From the NCBI RefSeq assembly GCF_001552555.1, contig NZ_BCRK01000036.1, positions 1 to 39,136 on the forward strand: a DNA stretch of 39,136 bases, in the 5' to 3' direction. The notes beneath the pieces were generated by a model, which worked only from the letters and a program-made list of their open reading frames with translations, was not told the DNA's origin and made no database searches. How positions within the stretch are numbered: position 1 is the first letter of the stretch; each line of letters begins with the position of its first letter. Positions 32,581 to 39,136 of the stretch are shown one piece after another. The position numbers and the translations under genes were made by a program. The stretch comes from Nocardiopsis trehalosi NBRC 14201. Lineage in GTDB: Bacteria > Actinomycetota > Actinomycetes > Streptosporangiales > Streptosporangiaceae.

Positions 32581-32799
32581 GTGGCAATAGAGACCTGCCC
32601 CGTTTGTCAGCGTTCGAAGGAGTCCGGGTCACAGTGCGGGTACTGCCTCGGGCGGAAACTGGGTGATGCGTACTGGGAAGCGCAGGCGGGCGGTGGCCAG
32701 TCACCCCGTGGTGGTAGCGGTGGATGCGCCCTCATCCTGCTCGCTACCGCTGTGTTTCCATTCGCTCTCGACATGGTGGGCGTCCTGGTGCAGGGGTGA
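32581..32799 (+). CDS. Small zinc-ribbon membrane protein
   Basis: A 72-residue protein with cysteines at 6, 9, 19 and 22 (CPVC and CGYC), a likely zinc ribbon, followed by a Gly/Ser-rich linker and one membrane segment near the C terminus (CALILLATAVFPFALDMVGV). AAGGAGG lies 5 bases before the GTG, which decides the start. Function is unknown; the zinc ribbon would be on the cytoplasmic side if the tail segment is the only anchor. Confidence 0.7.
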   Translation: MAIETCPVCQRSKESGSQCGYCLGRKLGDAYWEAQAGGGQSPRGGSGGCALILLATAVFPFALDMVGVLVQG

Positions 32800-32900
32800 T
32801 CTCACACGCCCGCTATCCCCGGCCCGCTGGCACCGGCCGGGCAGGCGCGGTCGGCCACGTGCTCCTGGCACCCGCCCGGCCGGGGGCTCGCGTTGGCCTG

Positions 32901-33218
32901 TTAGCAGCTGGCGAGTCGGTCGAACCTGCCGGGATAGCTCCAGGTCCAGTCCTTGTACGACTTGGCGGGGTACGTGACACACGCGAGATCGGGCTTGAAA
33001 GCCAGGATGACCTTGACGCGCACGCTGTAGGAGCAGGTGTTGCGCACGGTCAGCTCGTCAGTCCCCCCGTCGTCGTAGAGGGCGGTGGTGACGCAACCGG
33101 GGACCGCTGCGGCGGCCTGCGGTGCCGTCTCTGCGGCGGCGGGGGCGGCCAACGCCAAGACCCCGGCCGCTGCCAATGCGCTGGCGATCGCTGCCGTCTT
33201 CGTCGTCTTCTTGAGCAT
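32901..33218 (-). CDS. Small secreted four-cysteine protein, perhaps amylase-inhibitor-like
   Basis: A 105-residue precursor with a clear signal peptide: MLKKTTKTA, a hydrophobic stretch and an APAAAE cleavage region near residue 29. The mature part holds four cysteines at 42, 62, 80 and 105, with gaps of 20, 18 and 25. This spacing is close to that of tendamistat-type alpha-amylase inhibitors (16, 18, 28), and the segment [10 protein letters not shown] is comparable, but the Trp-Arg-Tyr active triplet is not seen. The family call is therefore tentative. GGAAGG precedes the ATG. The reading frame extends upstream through a resolvase remnant, which is not part of this gene. Confidence 0.75.
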   Translation of the reverse strand: MLKKTTKTAAIASALAAAGVLALAAPAAAETAPQAAAAVPGCVTTALYDDGGTDELTVRNTCSYSVRVKVILAFKPDLACVTYPAKSYKDWTWSYPGRFDRLASC

Positions 33219-33306
33219 GCCTACGCCTTCCGTGTCGGTGGTGTGGAGGACGCGGCAGACACTAGGTGGCGGTGGGGATGACGCCCAGAAGGATGACCGC
33301 AGACGG

Positions 33307-33647
33307 TCAGCATCCGGCTGCGGTCCGCGTCTTCCCGTCCGCCCCGCCGGCGCGGCGCAGGTCGCCGAGCAGGGTGATGAGGTCGGCCAGGGAGCGGGCC
33401 AGGCGGTCCAGGGAGGGCCCGACGAGGGTGTCGCCGGGAGGCAGGCGGTGAGGTTGGGGCGGTCGGCGTCGCGGCCGCTGGCCTTGTCGGCGAAGACGCG
33501 GGAGCACCCGGCGGCCTTCAGAGCGGCGAGTTGGCGGTCGAGCTTCTGTCCCTGGGTGGAGACCCGGGCATAACCGATGAGCGCCCCGCCGGCGGCGGCG
33601 GGCGCGGGGGCGAGGGGGTCCTCGGGCGGGGTGAGTGCGGCGTCCAT
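33307..33647 (-). pseudogene. Serine resolvase fragment, frameshifted and truncated
   Basis: Starting at an ATG at 33,647 the frame reads [20 protein letters not shown] with the catalytic Ser, then [19 protein letters not shown], the N-terminal catalytic domain of a small serine recombinase. After ACL (about 33,440-33,450) the normal sequence continues in another frame as [20 protein letters not shown] and [10 protein letters not shown] and then stops. The segment that normally joins ACL and RPGDTL is shortened, and the C-terminal half with the DNA-binding helix is missing. It lies next to the 35-bp site at 33,711. Confidence 0.8.
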
Positions 33648-33710
33648 CCGGCGAGCGCAGGAGAAACGGTGCCGTCCGGGTTGTCGGACACCCGGGGTTT
33701 TCAACACGTT

Positions 33711-33745
33711 TTCCCGACACGCTGCCGAGTGGTTCGGCGCCCCCG
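33711..33745. repeat. 35-bp site, copy 2
   Basis: Identical at 34 of 35 positions to 19,116-19,150 (C for T at the 12th base), same orientation, 14.6 kb away. It lies about 60 bp upstream of the broken resolvase and beyond the 3' end of the kinase gene, as a crossover site of the resolvase might. Confidence 0.75.
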
Positions 33746-33801
33746 CGATGCCCGTCTCCGAAGCCGTCTGCACGAGCGTCCGAAGTCTTATGCACGGAGG
33801 T

Positions 33802-35277
33802 TCAACCCGAGCCTGCGACCGAAGCATTACCGCTGTCTGACCTGCTGTGGACCGACCGGGCTCGGCGGGTTTTGATGTCGCGGTAGCAGTACGCCGCGAC
33901 GGTCAGGACACTCCCCACGTAGATGGGCAGCGGCCCGCCCCAGGTGTAGTAGGAGCCGCTGGCAGCGATGGTTGACCTTGGCTCCTGCATCCAGAACACG
34001 ACATCCACCACGAGGCCCACGGCGAAGACCGCCACGACCGCGTACCCCGTCCCGCGCATCAGTCCTCTGGAGCGCGGGGTGAGCGCTGCCGTGAACACCC
34101 AGATGACCGCCACGATGATGAGGAAAACGAGGAAGTTCACCCGGCCCATATTCAAGCCGCCCACCGGGCCCCGGCTCACATCCAAGGCGAACCAGTAATC
34201 GACCAACGAGTTGAAGAACAAGCACAAGAACACCGGGGGGCCGAACCGTTCCAGTGTTGCGCGGACCGTGTTCATCGGCGGGCCGTGGAGGTGTGCCGGG
34301 GTACTCGTCGATGCCGTCTGCGGCTGCGGAGGGGCGCTGCTCCCCCCGGAGGTGGAGACTGCGGTCGGGAGTGGAGTCGTGACCGGCATGGTGGGAGGTG
34401 GGGTGGACACATCTGTTGACAGTGCGGGCTGAGGTGCGCGGTCAAGTTGGCGCAGGGCCTGGGCGAGGTCGGCGGCGTTCGGGTACCGCTGGGCGGGCTC
34501 CTTGCGCAGCAGGATCAGCACGAGGTCGTCCCAGACGGAGGGGATGCCCTTCCTCACCGAACTCGGCAAGGGAGGTTGCTGAGTGAGGTGAGCCGAGAGG
34601 TAGCCCATGGCATCGGAGGCCTGGAACGGCGGCCGGCCCGTGATCAGCTCGAAGAGAAGGCACCCCAGGGCGTAGAGGTCGCTGCGCGGTTCGGGAAAGC
34701 CGCGCGCCTGTTCAGGGGCCATGTACGGAAGCGTGCCCACGATGAAGCCGGTCTGGGTCAAGCGGTCCGCGGCCGCATAGGGGTCGGCTGCTCTCGCAAC
34801 TCCGAAGTCGAGGACTTTCACCATGCCGGACGGTGTGATGAGGATGTTCGACGGCTTGATGTCCCGGTGTATGACCCCTGCTTTGTGCGCGTCGTCGAGC
34901 GCCTCGCAAATCTGCGTGCCCCACCGGGCCGCATCCAACAAAGCGACGGCGCCTCGGCTCAGTACCTTGTCCAGGCCTTCACCGCGGACCCTTTCCATCA
35001 CCAGGAACGGGACTCTGCGGTCTTTCGTGCCGGTCTCGCCGAGGTCGTGGATGGTCACGATGTTGGGGTGCTGCAGCTGAGCGGTGATCCGTGCTTCGCG
35101 CAGGAACCTGGCGCGTGACTCGTCGCTGTGGCTTCCGTCACCAGCGAGCCGGGAGATCAGCTTGACGGCGACGGGACGCCCCAGCGTCTCGTCCTGTGCC
35201 TCCCATACCTGCCCCATGCCGCCTTCGCCGAGCTCTCGCACCAGCCGGTATCGGCCCTCGAGAAGTTGGTCTCTCAC
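33802..35277 (-). CDS. Membrane-anchored serine/threonine protein kinase
   Basis: The 491-residue protein has a Hanks-type kinase domain: glycine loop GEGGMGQV (17-24), Lys39 in [13 protein letters not shown] (137-144), DFG (157-159), MAPE (186-189) and [20 protein letters not shown]. All catalytic residues are present. A Pro/Thr/Ser-rich linker (about 275-335) leads to about four membrane segments between 350 and 465, instead of the single segment and PASTA domains of PknB. The C terminus is a short Arg/Ser-rich tail. It starts at GTG 35,277, two bases after the stop of the serine recombinase, so the two genes may be co-transcribed. The target proteins are unknown. Confidence 0.92.
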   Translation of the reverse strand: MRDQLLEGRYRLVRELGEGGMGQVWEAQDETLGRPVAVKLISRLAGDGSHSDESRARFLREARITAQLQHPNIVTIHDLGETGTKDRRVPFLVMERVRGEGLDKVLSRGAVALLDAARWGTQICEALDDAHKAGVIHRDIKPSNILITPSGMVKVLDFGVARAADPYAAADRLTQTGFIVGTLPYMAPEQARGFPEPRSDLYALGCLLFELITGRPPFQASDAMGYLSAHLTQQPPLPSSVRKGIPSVWDDLVLILLRKEPAQRYPNAADLAQALRQLDRAPQPALSTDVSTPPPTMPVTTPLPTAVSTSGGSSAPPQPQTASTSTPAHLHGPPMNTVRATLERFGPPVFLCLFFNSLVDYWFALDVSRGPVGGLNMGRVNFLVFLIIVAVIWVFTAALTPRSRGLMRGTGYAVVAVFAVGLVVDVVFWMQEPRSTIAASGSYYTWGGPLPIYVGSVLTVAAYCYRDIKTRRARSVHSRSDSGNASVAGSG

Positions 35278-35279
35278 TG

Positions 35280-35903
35280 CTATGCATCCCCCATCGGCAT
35301 GTTGGCGGGGGCCGCCTCTGCGAGGTAGCGGTGAAGGGAGGTCTTGGGGATCCCGGTCTTGGCCGCGATCTGCCCGAGGCTGGCGCCCTGGCCCTTGAGG
35401 AGCCGCGCGTACTCGATCGTGTCGTCGGCGTGGGCCACGGGACGGCCGATACGGCGGCCTGCCGCCTCCGCCACGGCGCGGGCGTGGGCGGCCCGTTCAG
35501 CGGTGAAGGTGCGCTCCATCTCGGCGAACAGCGCCAGCAGCAGGAAGGCGATGCGGCCCATCCCCTCGGCAGCGGTGTCGATCGGCAGCGGGTCGGCCAG
35601 CGAGCGCACCCCGATGCCCTGCTCACCCAGATCGTGGACCAGGTTGAGGACTTCGCGCATGTTCCGGCCGAGCCGGTCCAGGGTCTGCACGACGACGGTG
35701 TCACCGGGGCGGGCGTAGGCGAGCAGGGCGGCCAGGCCGGGCCGGTCGACCGTGGCACCGCTCTTCTTGTCCACGTAGATCCGGTCATCGCCGATGCCCG
35801 CTTGGGCCAGGGCGGCGAGCTGGCGCTCCAGGTGCTGTTTGGTGGTGGAGACCCGGGCGTACCCGAGGTCGACCCCGGTGGCGGGGTGGTCGTGGGTTCC
35901 CAT
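35280..35903 (-). CDS. Serine recombinase (resolvase/TnpR type)
   Basis: The 207-residue protein is a complete small serine recombinase. The N-terminal catalytic domain shows [10 protein letters not shown] with nucleophile Ser19, [20 protein letters not shown] and [18 protein letters not shown]. The C-terminal helix-turn-helix is [20 protein letters not shown]. It is complete, unlike the copy at 33.3-33.6 kb. The ATG at 35,903 is preferred; a frame extends 40 codons upstream with unlikely residues. Remnants of a Tn3-type transposase lie upstream, so it was probably the resolvase of such a transposon. Its stop is two bases before the kinase start. Confidence 0.92.
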   Translation of the reverse strand: MGTHDHPATGVDLGYARVSTTKQHLERQLAALAQAGIGDDRIYVDKKSGATVDRPGLAALLAYARPGDTVVVQTLDRLGRNMREVLNLVHDLGEQGIGVRSLADPLPIDTAAEGMGRIAFLLLALFAEMERTFTAERAAHARAVAEAAGRRIGRPVAHADDTIEYARLLKGQGASLGQIAAKTGIPKTSLHRYLAEAAPANMPMGDA

Positions 35904-35924
35904 CGCCGAACCGTACCGCAAGTC

Positions 35925-36055
35925 GATTCCGTACGGGCCTTTCGGAACACTTAATGTGGGACGACTTGTGGAACGGTCGGCGAGAGGATCTGCCCAGGAT
36001 GCGTCCGACGGGGCTCGTATCACCTGAGCCGTTCCACTTCCAAGGATGTGGAACG
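35925..36055. promoter_or_regulatory. Candidate res region of the recombinase
   Basis: Upstream of the recombinase are GTTCCAC and GTGGAAC half-sites around 36,032-36,055 (an inverted repeat with 10 bases between), TTGTGGAACGGTC near 35,967 and GTTCC/GGAAC elements near 35,943. Several spaced inverted half-sites before a tnpR-type gene are what a three-subsite res looks like. The exact limits and the crossover dinucleotide are not resolved. Confidence 0.4.
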
Positions 36056-36059
36056 CTTC

Positions 36060-36398
36060 TCACGTCAGGTCCTCGCGGCCGAGTTCCCGGGCGCCGGGCA
36101 GGAACTCGGCGGGGACCCCGGCGCCGAACAGGAAGGCGCGCTCTTCCTCGAACCGGTCGAGGGTGCGGCAGTGAACCCGCACGCGCGGCGGATCTCCCAG
36201 GCGTGCTCCAGGCGCGTCTTCTCCCGGGTGGCGTAGTCGGCCAGGCAGCCGGGTCGGCGATCCCGAGCTGCTCGGCTAGGTGGACGACGGCGTTCTCGGG
36301 GACCTCGCCCAGGTCAGTGGTAAAAATACCCAGCGCGCGGGCCGTGCACAGCTGTACGGCGAAGCCCAGGCGGTTGGCGTCGCGCCGCTTGGGCGCAA
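36060..36398 (-). pseudogene. Tn3-family transposase fragment, N-terminal DUF4158 region
   Basis: On the minus strand RRDANRLGFAVQLCTARALG then VVHLAEQLGIADPAA reads as the start of a Tn3-family TnpA. After a frameshift near 36,265 it continues LADYATREKTRLEHAWEIRR. A further stretch in a third frame, TLDRFEEERAFLFGAGVPAE to a TGA at 36,060, may be from the same or another gene. The first codons, the catalytic DDE domain and the terminal repeats are missing. With the neighbouring recombinase it marks a decayed Tn3-like transposon. Confidence 0.7.
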
Positions 36399-36399
36399 G

Positions 36400-36843
36400 A
36401 TCGAGACTGACTCCAAGGCGTTGGCCGACATATGTAGAGTCGTTGCCGAAGCCGTAAAGACTGACTTTCGCGCGAACCACACGCGCGAACTTCATGGACA
36501 CATTAGCGACAACAAAGGCACCCTCACCACCATCACCATATGCGACAGCTCGCATTTCATAGTCGAAGATGAGGACCGCATTCTGGACGGGAGGTTCACT
36601 GCTCTCGGGAAGGTCACCCCTGAAATGGAGGAGGACGTGCCGATCCTGGCGCGCAACAAGCTTCTCCGCCGGATCAATACCGAACTAATAGACAAGTTGC
36701 TGCGGGACCCCAAGTCCAAGGCGGCCGAGAATAACGAAATCGAACTTATGGACGATATTGTCGACGACGCGGTGGACAACGCACTGGACTCGTGCATCGG
36801 CGGCGCATCCTTCAAGGTGATCCCAATCGCCATTTATACGTGA
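36400..36843 (+). pseudogene. 3' part of a truncated gene, possibly DUF6414-like
   Basis: A plus-strand frame from about KIETDSKALADICRVVAEAV to KVIPIAIYT has normal protein character, including TTITICDSSHFIVEDEDRIL and DGRFTALGKVT. It starts abruptly where the transposase fragment begins on the other strand, so its 5' end was probably lost to that insertion. The ending and central blocks remind me of DUF6414 proteins, but this is from memory and uncertain. Codon use is less GC-rich than in the neighbours (ATA, AAT, TTA), which suggests foreign origin. An open frame extends left to 36,280 over transposase sequence without meaning. Confidence 0.5.
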
Positions 36844-36888
36844 CGGCCCAACCCTGGTATAACACGGCTTCGTCCAAGTCTGGACACC

Positions 36889-37005
36889 TCACCCCCCGCG
36901 CACGTCGACCCCTGTTCCGGCAGCGAACGCCAGCTCCTCCTGGGTCATCCCGCGCCACGCACGCAGGCGGGCGAGGCGTTCTCCGATGTGCGGTGGCGAA
37001 GCCAT
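36889..37005 (-). pseudogene. Truncated XRE helix-turn-helix regulator
   Basis: The 38-codon frame reads ASPPHIGERLARLRAWRGMT then QEELAFAAG before stopping at 36,889. This is the first half of a Cro/C1 helix-turn-helix; the recognition helix and the rest are missing. It starts at an ATG with GGCTGAGGTGACC ahead. It lies downstream of the NUDIX gene in the same direction, 99 bp away, a frequent pairing in actinomycetes. The deletion point coincides with the end of the truncated gene on the other strand. Confidence 0.55.
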
Positions 37006-37104
37006 GGTCACCTCAGCCGGGGGAGCGCGGCGCGGCGATGCCGCGGGGGCGTCAGCGGGGCGGAGCGCCTTCCGCTCTACCGCGGTTGTGCCCCGCGATT
37101 GCGG

Positions 37105-37545
37105 TCACCACCCGTGGACGGAGAACGTGTCGCCGGACTGGACCCGTCTGATGATGTCGGCGATATAGGGGATCACCGTGAGGGGCAGCGCACGGGGGTC
37201 GACCCAATGCAGGCCGGCGCACAGCTCCGGTTCGGCGTTGATCGGTTCGCCTTCCCATTGCGACGCGGTGAAGAAGAAGCCGATGCGGGTGGCACCCTGG
37301 GCGTTGCGGTGGTGCGCGACGTGCGCGCAGGCCAAGTCGTCCGTGCGGAGCTTGACCCCGACCTCCTCGGCAGCCTCCCGCACCGCCCCCTGCACGACGG
37401 ATTCGCCGACTTCCAGGTGCCCTCCGGGGATGCCGAGGGCGCCGTCGGCGAACCCGGTGTTGGCGCGTTCCATCAGCAGGATGCGCCCCGCGTCGTTGCG
37501 CAGCAGGACGCACACATCCACGACCGTACCGATGCGCTCGACCAC
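37105..37545 (-). CDS. NUDIX hydrolase
   Basis: The 146-residue protein has a complete Nudix box at 41-64: GGHLEVGES, then VREAAEEVGV, matching GX5EX7REUXEEXGU. It hydrolyses a nucleoside diphosphate linked to another group; the substrate is unknown. GRILLMERANTGFADGALGI before the box and IGFFFTASQWEGEP after it are typical. The GTG at 37,545 lies only 13 bp from the distal repeat of array 4 and in the same direction, so array transcripts may run into it. The ribosome site (CTGAGG) is modest. Confidence 0.9.
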   Translation of the reverse strand: MVERIGTVVDVCVLLRNDAGRILLMERANTGFADGALGIPGGHLEVGESVVQGAVREAAEEVGVKLRTDDLACAHVAHHRNAQGATRIGFFFTASQWEGEPINAEPELCAGLHWVDPRALPLTVIPYIADIIRRVQSGDTFSVHGW

Positions 37546-37557
37546 GGCCTCAGAATA

Positions 37558-38695
37558 GTTGCGATCCCTCCAGGGATGATCGGCGACGCCGGTCGGCGGG
37601 GTGACCGCGAACTGGCCGTTGCGATCTCTCTAGGGATGATCAGCGACCCGTGCCGCCCGCCGCGCCGCCTACCTGATCACGAGGTTGCGATCCCTCTAGG
37701 GATGATCGGCGACCGATACCCCTGGCTGGGTGCGCCGGGCGTGGTAGCTGCGTTGCGATCCCTCTAGGGATGATCAGCGACTCGGGAGCTGCTGCGGTCG
37801 GTGGTCGAGCGGATGTTGCGATCCCTCTAGGGATGATCGGCGACGACTACGTGATGCACCTGCCCGTCGGCCACCTGCGGTTGCGATCCCTCTAGGGATA
37901 ATCAGCGGCCCCCCGGCGCTTCCGCAGACGCGCCACCCGCTGACGTTGCGATCCCTTCAGGGATGATCAGCGGCCTGGGCGACGTGGGTGACGGCGATGC
38001 GGGCGGCCGCGTTGCGATCCCTCTAGGGATGATCGGCGACCCGCTGCGGATCTGTGCCGGAAGCTGGGCTATCAGTTGCAATCCCTCTAGGGATGATCGG
38101 CGACGCGGGCCTGGCCGCCAACGCGGCGACGCACTGGTGGGCGTTGCAATCCCTCTAGGGATGATCGGCGCCATGTTCGCATGGGAGCCGCCGTGTACAC
38201 CCCCGCGTTTCGATCCCTTTAGGGGTGATCGGTGGCGCGAGGTGCTCATGATGCAGGTCTGCGGATACACATTGCGATCCCTCTAGGGGTGATCGGTGGC
38301 GCCGACGATCGTCGCCGCCGAGGTCCGCCGCGAACTGTTGCGATCCCTCTGGGGATGATCAGCGGCTGGCGGGGCGGGCGGTGCGTGGCGAGCGCGGCGG
38401 CGTTGCGATCCCTCTAGGGATGATCATCGGCACGGCCCACCACCAGGAAGGGCCCCATGAACAAGACGTTGCGATCCCTCTAGGGATGATCAGCGGCCCC
38501 ACGTGCCCTCGTTGGTGATCCCGGCCGTTAGGTTGCGATCCCTCTAAGGATGATCAGCGGCCGGCGGGCGGTGCCGCGCGAGACGCCGTAGGTCTGCAGT
38601 TGCGATCCCTCTAGGGATGATCAGCGGGGCAGCCAGTGGTGGGTCTCGTTGCGGACCACGAACGTGTTGCGATCCCTCTAGGGATGATCAGCGGG
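37558..38695 (-). CRISPR. CRISPR array 4, 18 repeats
   Basis: Repeats start at 37,558, 37,618, 37,684, 37,752, 37,816, 37,880, 37,945, 38,011, 38,075, 38,143, 38,207, 38,271, 38,337, 38,402, 38,468, 38,532, 38,599 and 38,666, with 17 spacers of 30-38 bp. The consensus is that of array 2 (GTTGCGATCCCTCTAGGGAT start), but the tail varies between AGCGGC, AGCGAC, GGCGAC and GGTGGC. The most divergent repeats are in the middle (38,207: GTTTCGATCCCTTTAGGGGT; 38,271 starts ATTGCG), not at the distal end. The leader is on the right. Spacers 38,562-38,598 and 38,432-38,467 have recognisable content (see findings). Confidence 0.98.
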
Positions 38696-39136
38696 GCCGA
38701 GGGTAAAGGCCCAGGTCAGTGGCTGATGGGACGGGCTGTTCTGAGGGTGTTTTGCAGCGGACCGGCGGTTGTGCTGTGATGCAGGTCAGAGGGTTGCCGG
38801 GGAGGGTGGGCGGCAAGGGCGGGGCTCCGATTGCTTCGGTGTGGGGGCGGGATCTATGTCGGCGGCTTCGGGCATGCGGTGGTGTGGGGGAGACACTAGT
38901 CGGGGGCGGCCACGGTTTTGGGATGAATGCTGGGAAGGCGGGTGGGGTGGGGCTTTGGGTCCGTCTCAGTTTCCGTCTCAGTTGGGTGTCTGCGGCATCC
39001 GGGTGAGGGCGGTGCGGCGCGTCTCAGTTTGCGTCTCGTTCTGGGGCGTGCACACGGGTTCACCTGGGGATATGCACCCAGGCGGTGGTCGTTGGCGGAC
39101 GGCGGTGTACGGGGCGGAACCCGCTACTCCAGAATT
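38696..39136. repeat. Long direct repeat, copy 2 (array 4 leader plus dispersed element)
   Basis: The leader motif CCGAGGGTAAAG starts at 38,697 and GCAGCGGACCGGCGGTTGTG at 38,755. From there the sequence matches 18,691-19,122 to the window end, including GAGACACTAGTCGGGG. The dispersed element carries CGTCTCA-type motifs at 38,962, 38,974, 39,020 and 39,032 (12/46/12 spacing). The window ends in CTACTCCAGAATT, precisely where copy 1 passes into the 35-bp site, so a third copy of that site probably follows just outside. No gene is supported here. Confidence 0.9.

Overview
The window is GC-rich, actinobacterial-type DNA with frequent GTG starts, strong third-position GC bias and genes packed with 1-4 base overlaps. 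I infer an actinomycete, possibly of the Nocardiopsis/Streptosporangiales type; no marker gene here fixes the genus. It is an accessory region in which CRISPR arrays alternate with other gene blocks. Four arrays are present (from position 1 or 33 to 653, 9088-10022, 18531-18690, 37558-38695). All have the leader on the right, so all are read right to left, on the minus strand.

Region 1 (1-10.1 kb) is a complete type I-B CRISPR-Cas locus on the minus strand: cas6, cas8b (Cst1 type), cas7, cas5, cas3, cas4, cas1, cas2. Array 2 lies upstream and array 1, with a variant repeat, lies downstream. cas5 and cas3 are one continuous reading frame, giving a Cas5-Cas3 fusion protein of about 1042 residues. 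This is the most unusual feature of the window.

Region 2 (10.3-18.5 kb) is an FxLD-type lanthipeptide cluster: a helix-turn-helix/TPR-like regulator facing an operon of PCMT-like methyltransferase, 51-residue precursor, LanB dehydratase, LanC cyclase and a SpaB_C/thiopeptide-type protein. The LanB gene carries a one-base frameshift near 15,270. Array 3, with only three repeats, closes this block.

Region 3 (18.7-37.5 kb) is a mosaic of membrane and hypothetical genes, a three-Cys-motif (DUF5131/TcmP) pair, a LysR/RibD-type reductase pair, a DUF4287 protein, an alpha/beta hydrolase, an ECF42-type sigma factor with its YCII partner, a small secreted protein, a Ser/Thr kinase with a serine recombinase, and broken pieces of a resolvase, a Tn3-type transposase and an XRE regulator. 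It is bracketed by two near-identical stretches of about 430 bp (18,691-19,122 and 38,697-39,136), each an array leader followed by a dispersed repeat. The dispersed repeat occurs four times and carries CGTCTCA-type motifs in fixed 12/46/12 geometry. One copy abuts what looks like the 3' end of a tRNA-Ser gene, as at an integration site.

Region 4 (37.1-39.1 kb) is a NUDIX hydrolase, array 4 with 18 repeats, and a leader that duplicates that of array 3. Several spacers translate into motifs of proteins typical of integrative plasmids (RepSA-like replication initiator, GntR regulator, DUF5753 regulator). This suggests the system mainly faces such elements. All assignments rest on reading the sequence by eye; no database search was run.
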